NCBI RefSeq assembly: GCF_002899695.1
Contig: NZ_PPEL01000017.1
Span: forward strand, 1 to 42,845
Reading direction: 5' to 3'
Length of the DNA stretch: 42,845 bases
Origin: Rubneribacter badeniensis
GTDB lineage: Bacteria > Actinomycetota > Coriobacteriia > Coriobacteriales > Eggerthellaceae
Shown: positions 8,046 to 15,534 of the stretch, piece after piece
How the letters are laid out: every line of letters begins with the position of its first letter
How positions within the stretch are numbered: the stretch's first letter is position 1
Position numbers and translations under genes: made by a program
The notes under the pieces: model-generated
The model's database searches: none
Told to the model about the DNA's origin: nothing
The model's input: the letters and a program-made list of their open reading frames with translations, nothing else

Positions 8046-8537
8046 CGGCAACCACCACCTATGATCACAGCGCCCTCTTCGATGCCTTTTTGTCGACGCA
8101 TGGACCAAATCGCCCGCGCCCATGAGTCGAAACGAAGCAGAACATGATGCCGCCAATCTGCATGCAGAACGGTCGCTATTGCCCTATTGTACAGCAAGCG
8201 CACCATGCTTCCTTGAGAATATTCGAGACGAAGCGCATCGTCTCGAAGCCATCGGCCGCTTGTGAATCCCAATCATATCTGCGAGGACGGACGCTTGAGG
8301 GAAGCCGACCGCCAATAGCGGCATCATCATGGGAGGCACGCGCTCGACCATGATGGATCGAAAGGCGTTTGCGGTCTATCTGCGACTCCTGCGCCCCGAG
8401 TCGATCTCGGCAAGGCCTTCCTCGACCGCCGAAAGGGCGATCCGCTCCGGAAGTCGCAGACGCACCGCATGAAGCCCCGACGTCAACGCGCTCCGACCGC
8501 GCACCGCCAACCGCCGCTCGAAGCCCCTTGGCCTCCC
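8046..8537. other. Intergenic region between cpsB and luxR
   Basis: About 490 bases with no supported gene. A TACAAT hexamer on the minus strand (8186-8191) is a possible -10 for luxR, without a convincing -35. A perfect 10-bp hairpin (TTCGAGACGA at 8222-8231 with 8238-8247, 6-base loop) may terminate the capsule-regulation operon reading in from the right; its U-tract is poor. The rest shows nothing. Confidence 0.5.
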
Positions 8538-9191
8538 CTACACGCGCGCGTGGGCGCCGCGGGTTCGGTAGGTGCGCTTCGCCTCGGCGAAGAGGTCGTA
8601 ATGCTCGACGCGGTGCGCGTCGCTTGCGATGTAGCTGTAGAGGTTCTCGTCGAACAGCCGCTTCGCCGGACGCTTCTCCTTGCCCAAACGGCCACCGGCC
8701 ACGAAGTCAGCCGAAGCTTGCAGCTTGCAGCCCATCCGCACGAGATCGCGCGCAAGTCCGACGTCCTCCTGGATGGCCCGGTAGCGCTCGGGATGCGCGA
8801 TGATCACCGTGTACCCTTTGCCTTGCAGCTCGAAGATCGTGCGCTCGTACACCTCGAAGTCGTGCTTGTGGCAACGGCTGGAAAGCTCGAGCAAAAACTC
8901 GTTCGTGCCGTCGAAATGCAATCTATCGGCCCATTCCATGCCCAGCTCCATGAGCTTGGCATGGTTGACCTCCCACCCCATGGTAAGCGGAAACCCGCCG
9001 GCATGCGCACGCAGCAGATCGAACGCCTCGAGCATGGCCTCGTAGTCGAAGTAGGGGTCGCGCACATGCGGCGTGCACACGATGGACGTGATGCCCACAC
9101 GCTTGGCCGCCTCGAGCATCGCAAGCGATGCCTCGAGGTCGGGGGCGCCGTCGTCCACGCCGGGCAGGATATGGCAGTGCAGGTCGCGCAC
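8538..9191 (-). CDS. cpsB: PHP-domain protein-tyrosine phosphatase, CpsB/CapC family
   Basis: A 217-aa metal-dependent phosphatase. The metal-binding signature HCHILPGVDDG begins at residue 5 (HxH), followed by TPHVRDPYF, a central Glu/His set around GWEVNHAKL, IIAHPERYRAIQ and the late YIASDAHRVEHYD. This is the standard PHP order. It dephosphorylates the tyrosine kinase CpsD in capsule or exopolysaccharide export control. The start is GTG at 9191, overlapping the cpsD stop codon by one base (TAGTG), so translation is coupled. It is the last gene of the LCP-cpsC-cpsD-cpsB operon. No glycosyltransferases follow in this window. Confidence 0.92.
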   Translation of the reverse strand: MRDLHCHILPGVDDGAPDLEASLAMLEAAKRVGITSIVCTPHVRDPYFDYEAMLEAFDLLRAHAGGFPLTMGWEVNHAKLMELGMEWADRLHFDGTNEFLLELSSRCHKHDFEVYERTIFELQGKGYTVIIAHPERYRAIQEDVGLARDLVRMGCKLQASADFVAGGRLGKEKRPAKRLFDENLYSYIASDAHRVEHYDLFAEAKRTYRTRGAHARV

Positions 9192-10012
9192 TATCGCCTC
9201 GCTCCTCGCTGGGACATGCCGCCGTACGGCGTCTGCGAACGCGCAGAAGGCTCGGGCGAACCACCGCGCCCGCCACGAGAACCGGAAGCCATTGCAGCCG
9301 CCGGAACGCCCGAACCGCCCGCAGCGCTTTCGGGTTTCACCCGCTCACCCGAGTTCGTGTAGTACGCATAGTAGTACTCGGAACCCGAACCCTCCACGAA
9401 CGTGGCGCACACGCCGATGACGTTGGCGTTCGCCTTCTGAAGCTGCTCGTAGGCCCCAGTAAGCTCGGCGCGCTTCGTCAGATTGGGCCGCACCACCATG
9501 ACTGTCGCGTCCACGAGCGTGGACAGGATGGCCGCGTCGACGAACGTGCCCACAGGCGGCATGTCGAAGATCACGTAGTCGTAGCGCTCCTCGAGCGTGC
9601 GCACAAGGCGTCCGAACCGCTTCGAGGAGATAAGATCGGCTGGATTGGGGATGTTCGGCTCGGTGTCGAGGAAGTGCAGGTTCGGCGTCGCAGTGCCGGT
9701 GACGGCCACATTGAGCGGCGCCGCATCCGTGAGCACGGCGTACAGGCCGGCAGATGGCCTCACACCCAGCATGGTCGCCAAGCTGCGACGGCGCATGTCG
9801 GCCTCCACGAGCAGCACCTGCTTGCCCGACGTGGCGATGGCCTGGGCCAGGTTCACCGACACGGTGGACTTGCCCTCGTTGGGCACCGAGCTCGTGATGA
9901 CGATGGACTTGATGGGGTCGTCCACCGACATGAAGCGGATGTTCGCGAACAGCGTCTTCGCGGCGTTCTGGATCTCAAGCTGGTTCGACGATTGCTTTTT
10001 CTTCTTGGCCAT
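9191..10012 (-). CDS. cpsD: BY-type tyrosine kinase, CpsD/CapB family
   Basis: A 273-aa cytoplasmic ATPase/autokinase. Walker A is SSVPNEGKST (residues ~41-50), Walker A' is LLVEADMRRR and Walker B is VIFDMPPVG. A tyrosine cluster (SEYYYAYYTNSG) follows near residue 215 and is the expected autophosphorylation tail. After it comes a low-complexity Gly/Ser/Ala/Arg tail of about 40 residues, longer than usual. In Gram-positive organisms this kinase works with the separate membrane protein CpsC, encoded 12 bases upstream, to control polysaccharide chain length and export. ATG 10012 has an AGGAGGG element upstream. Confidence 0.93.
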   Translation of the reverse strand: MAKKKKQSSNQLEIQNAAKTLFANIRFMSVDDPIKSIVITSSVPNEGKSTVSVNLAQAIATSGKQVLLVEADMRRRSLATMLGVRPSAGLYAVLTDAAPLNVAVTGTATPNLHFLDTEPNIPNPADLISSKRFGRLVRTLEERYDYVIFDMPPVGTFVDAAILSTLVDATVMVVRPNLTKRAELTGAYEQLQKANANVIGVCATFVEGSGSEYYYAYYTNSGERVKPESAAGGSGVPAAAMASGSRGGRGGSPEPSARSQTPYGGMSQRGARR

Positions 10013-10024
10013 GGCTCTTCCCTC

Positions 10025-10675
10025 CTAACCCTTGATGGTGGGGATACGGCCGATGACCGGCAATCCCAGCAGCTCTTCGGCTTCCTCGGCGCTGCGCACG
10101 CGCGTGTTCACCATGTCGATGACCACCACGATGGCAACGGCCAAGAAGATGCCCGCCAGAAACGCCACGGCGGTGTACATGGCCCGGGGCGGCCCGGAGG
10201 GCGCGGCGGGCTCCTTCGCCTCGTTGATGGCGTTGATGGCCTGCACGTCCATGACCTCCTGCGCCACGCTGTCGGTGGTGGCGGCCAGCTGGTTGGCGAT
10301 GATGGCCACGGACTGAGCGGACTCGCCGGTCACAGTGAGCGTGACGATGCGCGTGGTGGACTCGCTGGCCACGGAGATCTTGTAGCCCTTGAGCGAATCC
10401 ATTTGAAGGGCGCTCGCCGTGTCCTCCGCGACGCGCTCGTCGGTGATGAGGGTGGCCACGTCGTTGGCAAGCTGCTGGCTGGCCGAGAGGTCCGTGCTCG
10501 CAAGGGAGCCTTCAGCACTTGCCTTGGTCAGCACGTACATCGAGACGCTTGACGAATACTGGTTCGGCAGCGCGAGCCACGCGAAGGCGGCCGTCGCCAC
10601 GGCGCACACGATGGGCAGCGCCACGACGAGCGCCAGGTGCTTGCGTATGAGCTTGATGAGTTCGAGCAGGGTCAT
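10025..10675 (-). CDS. cpsC: Polysaccharide co-polymerase / kinase activator, CpsC (Wzz) family
   Basis: A 216-aa membrane protein with the Wzz layout: an N-terminal helix (ALVVALPIVCAVATAAFAWLAL, ~15-36), an extracytoplasmic helical region, and a second helix (YTAVAFLAGIFLAVAIVVVIDMV, ~170-190) preceded by the PxxPxxP-like PAAPSGPP. A cytoplasmic tail (EEAEELLGLPVIGRIP) activates the BY-kinase. ATG 10675 follows AAAGGAC. It is placed directly between the LCP gene and cpsD on the same strand. Confidence 0.9.
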   Translation of the reverse strand: MTLLELIKLIRKHLALVVALPIVCAVATAAFAWLALPNQYSSSVSMYVLTKASAEGSLASTDLSASQQLANDVATLITDERVAEDTASALQMDSLKGYKISVASESTTRIVTLTVTGESAQSVAIIANQLAATTDSVAQEVMDVQAINAINEAKEPAAPSGPPRAMYTAVAFLAGIFLAVAIVVVIDMVNTRVRSAEEAEELLGLPVIGRIPTIKG

Positions 10676-10727
10676 GAATGTCCTTTGCGCATGTCGAATC
10701 GGTCACTTGGGTGGAGATTCGGGTCGG

Positions 10728-11969
10728 CTACGCCGAATCCGCTTCCGCACCGGGAGACTCCCCCTCTGTCGAGGCCTCGTTGGAAGCGGCCGCTTCGCCC
10801 CCGGCAGCGTTGGGATCCTCGCCGGCGTCAACGCGCTCCATCATGGCCGCCCAACCGGAGGGGTCGACCACGACGTAGCTCACGCCATCGAGCGTCGTCG
10901 TGGACGACGGCGCGAGCGCCGAGTAGAAGGTCGCCGACGTGGACTGGAATTGCTGTGCCAGGTCGATGATATCCGTCAAACCGTAGTCGGTGCTCACGCA
11001 GCTTGCCAACTGCTGGACGGTTCCGGGAAGGTCGATCGGCGAGGAGTCGAGCACTTTCTTGACGATGGCTTCCGCGAGGATGCGCTGATTGTCGGCGCGC
11101 TGGAAGTCGCCTCGGATGTAGCCGTAGCGCTCGCGGGCGAACGCAAGCGCCTGCTCGCCGTTGAGCAGCTGCTCGCCGGCCTCGATGCGCACACCCGAGT
11201 TGCTCGAACCCGTCTCGTCGTTGGTGACGGGCACGTCCACCCACACGCCTCCCAGCATGTCGACGAGCGTTTCAAGCTCTTCGAAATGGATTTCAGCATA
11301 ATGGCTGATGGGAACCCCGGCGAACGACGAGACCGCCTCGACGGCGCCCGCCGCGCCCCCATAGGCGTACGCCGCGTTGATCTTCTGGCGGCCATGCCCT
11401 TCGATTTCGACCATGGTATCGCGGGGAATGGACACCATGGTGATGAGGCCGTCGCTCGGATCGACCCTCGTGAGGATGATGACGTCGGAGCGCGACGCCG
11501 TGTCGCCCTCGCGCGCGTCCGAGCCGAGCACGAGCACGTAGTAGGGTTGCTCGCCTCTCTCGTCATCGACAACCACCGGCTCGAGAACGGACTTCAGGCT
11601 TTCGATCGTCTCCTTGTCGTCGAACGACAGCGCCTGGTTGATGGAATTGAAGTACAGCGCAGCGGCCCCTCCAACCACGCCGAACACGCAAACGATCACC
11701 GCAAGGACGATGAGCAGCGCCTTGCGGCCCGAATGCTTCTTGCGCTTCTTGCGAACGCGGATGATGTCCTGGGACTTGGCGAGATCGGGGCCCACGGGCC
11801 GGTAAGCGGACGCTCCCGCTGCGCGCGCTTGGCCGGATGCGGGCGCGCGATGAGCGCCGGAAGGAGTTTGCCGGCGGCGCGCGTCAGCGCCGTGCGAAGC
11901 GGCGGCGCGATTCACCCGAACAGGCTGCTCGCCAGCCTTACCGGGCTCGTTGTGGGGACGATCCTGCAT
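10728..11969 (-). CDS. LytR-CpsA-Psr (LCP) family cell-wall glycopolymer ligase
   Basis: A 413-aa type II membrane protein. The first ~95 residues are a long disordered, Arg-rich cytoplasmic part (RKKRKKHSGRK just before the helix). One transmembrane helix follows (LLIVLAVIVCVFGVVGGAAALYF), then the LCP domain with YYVLVLGSDAREGD, RSDVIILTRVDP, MVSIPRDTMVEIEG, KINAAYAYGG and the later ALAFARERYGYIRGDFQRADNQR. LCP enzymes attach undecaprenyl-linked polymers to peptidoglycan. ATG 11969 has AGGAG ten bases upstream; the ORF could extend to 12068 but would then cover the promoter. It is the first gene of the operon with cpsC, cpsD and cpsB, so it probably anchors the polymer whose export they control. 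The C-terminal ~40 residues are a low-complexity Ala/Glu tail. Confidence 0.93.
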   Translation of the reverse strand: MQDRPHNEPGKAGEQPVRVNRAAASHGADARRRQTPSGAHRAPASGQARAAGASAYRPVGPDLAKSQDIIRVRKKRKKHSGRKALLIVLAVIVCVFGVVGGAAALYFNSINQALSFDDKETIESLKSVLEPVVVDDERGEQPYYVLVLGSDAREGDTASRSDVIILTRVDPSDGLITMVSIPRDTMVEIEGHGRQKINAAYAYGGAAGAVEAVSSFAGVPISHYAEIHFEELETLVDMLGGVWVDVPVTNDETGSSNSGVRIEAGEQLLNGEQALAFARERYGYIRGDFQRADNQRILAEAIVKKVLDSSPIDLPGTVQQLASCVSTDYGLTDIIDLAQQFQSTSATFYSALAPSSTTTLDGVSYVVVDPSGWAAMMERVDAGEDPNAAGGEAAASNEASTEGESPGAEADSA

Positions 11970-12013
11970 GCAAACGCTCTCCTGAACGCGCCGTGGGCGC
12001 GAAGACGTCTCGT

Positions 12014-12026
12014 ATTCTGTCAGAAT
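12014..12026. promoter_or_regulatory. Operator-like palindrome at the capsule operon start
   Basis: ATTCTG-T-CAGAAT, a perfect 6-1-6 inverted repeat starting 10 bases downstream of the -10 hexamer on the minus strand, i.e. at or just after the expected transcription start. The position is typical of a repressor operator. Confidence 0.5.
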
Positions 12027-12036
12027 AGCAAAAGCC

Positions 12037-12065
12037 ATCATACGCACTCCCCAACGATTTGGCAA
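12037..12065 (-). promoter_or_regulatory. Sigma-70-type promoter of the LCP-cpsCDB operon
   Basis: On the minus strand TTGCCA, exactly 17 bases, then TATGAT: five of six matches in each hexamer with optimal spacing. The -10 is about 70 bases upstream of the LCP start codon. A 12-base G tract (minus strand) lies 18 bases upstream of the -35. Confidence 0.8.
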
Positions 12066-12083
12066 CAAGACGGCATTTGAGCA

Positions 12084-12095
12084 CCCCCCCCCCCC
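12084..12095. repeat. Homopolymer tract C12 (G12 on the capsule-operon strand)
   Basis: Twelve consecutive C on the plus strand, intergenic, 18 bases upstream of the -35 box of the capsule-regulation promoter. It is the longest homopolymer seen in the window and is placed where length changes could alter promoter strength. Confidence 0.9.
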
Positions 12096-12530
12096 TTACG
12101 ACATTTTCTCCATGAGGGCAGGTCAGGAAATCCCCGCTTCGCTGTTCCGATGCGAAAAAATTCCACCGTATCGGCAAGTTGGTCGAGCAGATGAAGGGGA
12201 GGAACCTCCACCACATCCGCAGAAAGGCGATCCATAGGGAACCTTCGCAGACGCATCGGGAGGACGAAGCGAAAGCCTGTTTCCGCGCCCACAAGAGGGC
12301 GCCACGCCGAAAGCGACTGCGGGGACGGGAGCTTCCCGCTGCGCCCGCAAGAAAGCGGTTCGCAACAAGAAGGGGCTGCGCAGTCGCGGAGGGAGGGGGC
12401 TCCACTTCGTCTGCAGCGAGGTCATCCGCGAAGAAAGGGGTCGCTCAGGCACAAGACCGTGCAAGTGCAAGAAAAGGCGCGCGGCGAAAGGAACCGAGCC
12501 GGAAAGAGCCCTCGCGCCCTAAGAACCTCG

Positions 12531-12539
12531 TGATAGAAT
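12531..12539 (+). promoter_or_regulatory. Extended -10 promoter element of def
   Basis: TGATAGAAT (TGn plus TAGAAT), about 68 bases before the deformylase ATG, with no good -35. The same TAGAAT hexamer is also seen upstream of the tracrRNA and of the formate dehydrogenase operon, which supports its use as a -10 in this organism. Confidence 0.5.
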
Positions 12540-12606
12540 TCTTCGAACCATATGCCACCCACCTTTCGAGCCGCGCGAGAGCGGCCCGCATCGACAAGGA
12601 GCGACC

Positions 12607-13026
12607 ATGATCAAAGAACTCGTGAAGGACGAAGCCCTCCTCTCGAAGCCCTGCGAGGCGGCCACCGCCGACGACGTCGACGTGGCGCAGGATCTGCTCG
12701 ACACGCTGGCGTCCCTCGAAGACGCGGCGTGTTTGGCCGCCAACCAGATCGGCGTGACGAAGAGCATCGTCGCCTACCTCGACGAGAACGACGAGGCGCA
12801 CGTGATGTACAACCCCGTCCTCAAGCTCGCCCTCGGCGCGTTCAAGACGACCGAAGGGTGCCTCACGCGCGACGAGGAGTCGAAGGTGACCCGCTTCGAC
12901 CGCATCAAAGTGGCCTACGACGAACTGGCAGACGGCGCGCTCAAGCCGCGCAAGCGCGATTTCACCGGCTGGACGGCGCAGATCGTCCAGCACATGATCG
13001 ACCACTGCAAAGGCAAGCTGGTGTAG
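12607..13026 (+). CDS. def: Peptide deformylase homologue with substituted catalytic Glu
   Basis: A 139-aa protein with the three deformylase motifs in order: motif 1 LAANQIGV (43-50), motif 2 EGCLTRD (83-89) with the metal-ligand Cys85, and motif 3 QHMIDH (128-133). In motif 3 the two metal-ligand His (129, 133) are kept, but the catalytic Glu of HExxH is Met130. Deformylases remove N-formyl from nascent chains and need that Glu as general base, so this copy is probably weak, inactive or altered in function. It is also shorter than typical (150-170 aa), missing the C-terminal extension. Its ATG has a GGAG-type RBS (AAGGAGCGACC). It is followed on the same strand by a small basic protein and a HelD-like helicase. 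Confidence 0.85.
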   Translation: MIKELVKDEALLSKPCEAATADDVDVAQDLLDTLASLEDAACLAANQIGVTKSIVAYLDENDEAHVMYNPVLKLALGAFKTTEGCLTRDEESKVTRFDRIKVAYDELADGALKPRKRDFTGWTAQIVQHMIDHCKGKLV

Positions 13027-13098
13027 CGAGGCGGCCTGAGGCAAGCGGAGGCGACAGTAAGCCGAAAAAGGACTCGAAGGGACGAAGGAGGTCGACCG

Positions 13099-13293
13099 AT
13101 GGACGCATCGCACAACGGTGCGCACGGCGCGTACGACACGCGAAACGGGCGCTGGCAGCGCGCGCTGGCCGCAAAAAACGCCTCGAGGCCCCTGCCGATG
13201 CCTGCATCCGGCCGATCCCGCGCGGGCATCGGGCCGAACAAGGCGGCGGGCCGCAAGGGCGGCATGCGTCGCCAAGGCTCGAAACGAGGATAG
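13099..13293 (+). CDS. Small basic protein between def and helD
   Basis: A 64-aa protein rich in Arg, Lys, Gly and Ala (ends GRKGGMRRQGSKRG; predicted very basic), with no hydrophobic segment. It has one of the best ribosome binding sites in the window (AAGGAGG, 8 bases before the ATG). Its stop is two bases before the GTG of the helicase gene, so coupled translation is likely. The composition suggests nucleic-acid or ribosome contact, but no family is recognised. Confidence 0.6.
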   Translation: MDASHNGAHGAYDTRNGRWQRALAAKNASRPLPMPASGRSRAGIGPNKAAGRKGGMRRQGSKRG

Positions 13294-13295
13294 AC

Positions 13296-15479
13296 GTGCG
13301 AGAAGAACCGGTGCACACGACAAACGACCGACAATCCGAGGCGCAAACAGACACGCTGGCCCCGTCCGACGACCCGGTTTTCCGCGAGGAGCAGCTGCAC
13401 CTTTCAGACACCTACGCGAAGCTGCAGGAGATCGGGCGCGAACTCGTGCGAAAGATGGAGCGCACGCGCGCGGCAGCAGCTGCGGACAAGCGATCCATGT
13501 CCGAGGAGCTTGCGCCCAACTTCGCCACGTACGCCGACGCGATGGAGACGTACGCGGACTTCGCCGCCATGAACCGCGTGATCGACGCTTACAACCTCGC
13601 GCAGGACGCCGATGCGGAGAGGCTTGCGAACGTCGAGCTTTTGCTCAAGCAGCCTTACTTCGCGAAGGTGGCCCTCCAGTTCAAGCCCGGTCAGAAGCCC
13701 AAAGAGCTCTACATCGGCACGGCGGGCATCGCAGACGAGGCGTACCACCGCCTCGTCGTGGACTGGCGCTCCCCTGTCGCGGAGGTGTACTACAACCAGG
13801 ACACCGGCCCCACGTCGTACGTGGCCGACGGGCGCACCATCGACGTGGACCTCAAGCTGCGCCGCCAGTTCGACATCGACGAGGACCGCCTGAACGCCTA
13901 CTTCGACACCACCGTGGCCATCCAGGACTCGCTTCTGCTCGCGTCGCTCTCGAAGCGCCGCACGGCGCAGATGCAGGCCATCACAGCAACTATCCAGAAG
14001 GAGCAGAACCAGGTCGTGCGCCATGAGGACGTGCCCGTGCTTTTGGTGAGCGGCATCGCGGGCAGCGGCAAGACGTCCGTGCTGCTGCAGCGCATCGCGT
14101 ATTTGTTCTACCAGATGCGCGGCAGCCTCGACGCGCGCGAGGTCTTCCTCATCACGCCGAACCCCGTGTTCCGCGACTACATCGCCGGCGTGCTGCCCGA
14201 CCTCGGCGAGCGCAATCCGGAAAGCCTCACCTGGAACGAGTTCGCACGCGGCCTCCTGCCGCCCGACCGCGGCGTCGGCGAGGCGAACGTACCGCTCGCG
14301 GCGCTCGCGCGCATCGACGCGGCCGTGAGGGACTTCGAGTTCGACGCGTTCGACTTCCGCGACATCCGCGTGCGCGACGTACGCCTCGTCTCGGCCGATT
14401 CCATCCGCAAGCTCTCCGACAAGCTGCGCCGCATCCCCGCCGGACCGCATCGCGTCACGCTCATGCGCGAAGAGCTGCACGCGCGCCTGGAGGCCCGGCT
14501 TGCGCAGATGGCCGGGGCCGACGAGACGCTCGACGCGCTTTCCACCCTCAGCCTGGACGAGCAGCTGCGCATCTTCCACGAGGCCATCGCGCCGGCCGAC
14601 GAGCAGGAGGAGCGCGCGCTTGCGCTGCGCTACCTGCGCGATCGGTACGCCGACGCGTTCGCCGCCGTGGACAACGACGACTGGCTGCGCATCGACCGCG
14701 TCGGCATGCGCCTGCTCAACGCGGACGGCCTTTCGCCCCTCGAGTGGCTCTACCTGAAGATGGCGCTCACGGGCCTTGGCAACCCGGATGCGAAGTACGT
14801 GATGATCGACGAGGTGCAGGACTACACCGCCGCCCAGCTGGCCGTGCTCGCGCGCTACTTCCGGCGCGCGCATTTCCTGTTGCTCGGCGATCCGAACCAG
14901 GCCATCGCGCCGGGCACGGCCACGTTCGACGAGGTGCGCGCCGTGTTCGAGGCTGCGCGCGGGCCGGTGGAGGAATGCCGTCTCATGACGAGCTACCGCT
15001 CGACGCCCGAGATCACCGAGCTGTTCGCAAGCCTGCTCGGCGAGGACGAGCGCGCGAACATCTCAGCCGTCCAGCGGGCTGACGAGCCGCCAGCCATCGT
15101 TTCCTGCCCCGACGAGGCGGCCTATGCTGCCGCGCTGCGCGAAGCCGTGGCCGCAGCGCGCGATGACGAGGGCCTTTCCGCCGTCATCGCCCCCTGGAAG
15201 CACGAGGCGAAGCGCCTGCAGAAGCTGCTCGGCGACGACGCGCCCCCGCTCGCGGACGACACGGCGTCGCTTCCCGCGCAAGGCGTCGTGCTCATCACGC
15301 TCAAGCTGGCGAAGGGCCTCGAGTTCGACCGGGTCATCGTGCCGGACGCGTCCGAGCGCGTCTTCCCCGCCGACGACCCGCTCTCGCGCCGGCGCCTCTA
15401 CACCACGCTCTCGCGCGCCACCCGCTCCCTCGTCGTCCTCGCGCACGGCGAGTTGACGCCGCTTTTGCGCAAAGGCTGA
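13296..15479 (+). CDS. helD: HelD-like UvrD/Rep-family (SF1) helicase
   Basis: A 727-aa protein. Residues ~20-75 are a charged, coiled-coil-like N-terminal arm (QLHLSDTYAKLQEIGRELVRK). A conserved DWRSPVAEVYYN segment follows (~153-165), then Walker A GIAGSGKTSV (~253), DEVQDYTAAQ (Walker B, ~505), LLGDPNQAI, SYRSTPEI and the late KGLEFDRVI and YTTLSRATR motifs. This split helicase fold with an N-terminal arm is characteristic of HelD, which binds RNA polymerase and recycles stalled complexes. The GTG start at 13296 has GAGGA five bases upstream; a second GTG at 13311 is possible. It is the third gene of the def-small protein-helicase unit. Confidence 0.88.
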   Translation: MREEPVHTTNDRQSEAQTDTLAPSDDPVFREEQLHLSDTYAKLQEIGRELVRKMERTRAAAAADKRSMSEELAPNFATYADAMETYADFAAMNRVIDAYNLAQDADAERLANVELLLKQPYFAKVALQFKPGQKPKELYIGTAGIADEAYHRLVVDWRSPVAEVYYNQDTGPTSYVADGRTIDVDLKLRRQFDIDEDRLNAYFDTTVAIQDSLLLASLSKRRTAQMQAITATIQKEQNQVVRHEDVPVLLVSGIAGSGKTSVLLQRIAYLFYQMRGSLDAREVFLITPNPVFRDYIAGVLPDLGERNPESLTWNEFARGLLPPDRGVGEANVPLAALARIDAAVRDFEFDAFDFRDIRVRDVRLVSADSIRKLSDKLRRIPAGPHRVTLMREELHARLEARLAQMAGADETLDALSTLSLDEQLRIFHEAIAPADEQEERALALRYLRDRYADAFAAVDNDDWLRIDRVGMRLLNADGLSPLEWLYLKMALTGLGNPDAKYVMIDEVQDYTAAQLAVLARYFRRAHFLLLGDPNQAIAPGTATFDEVRAVFEAARGPVEECRLMTSYRSTPEITELFASLLGEDERANISAVQRADEPPAIVSCPDEAAYAAALREAVAAARDDEGLSAVIAPWKHEAKRLQKLLGDDAPPLADDTASLPAQGVVLITLKLAKGLEFDRVIVPDASERVFPADDPLSRRRLYTTLSRATRSLVVLAHGELTPLLRKG

Positions 15480-15534
15480 AGACGGAGAGGGGACACCGGC
15501 GAAAGCCCGGCCTCTTCGGCGCGATCGGGGTCGC

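Larger units (their letters stand above)
11970..12606. other. Divergent regulatory region between the capsule operon and def
   Basis: 637 bases with no convincing gene. Plus- and minus-strand open frames here are Arg-rich, lack RBS and run through the homopolymer. Recognisable elements are the capsule-operon promoter (12037-12065), a 13-bp palindrome just downstream of it (12014-12026), the C12 tract (12084-12095), and an extended -10 element for the deformylase gene (12531-12539). Confidence 0.6.

Noticed and set aside
12038-12470. Minus-strand frames running through the C12 tract and a plus-strand frame 12179-12610
   Set aside because: Composition is unlike neighbouring proteins, no RBS, and they overlap the capsule promoter; treated as intergenic.
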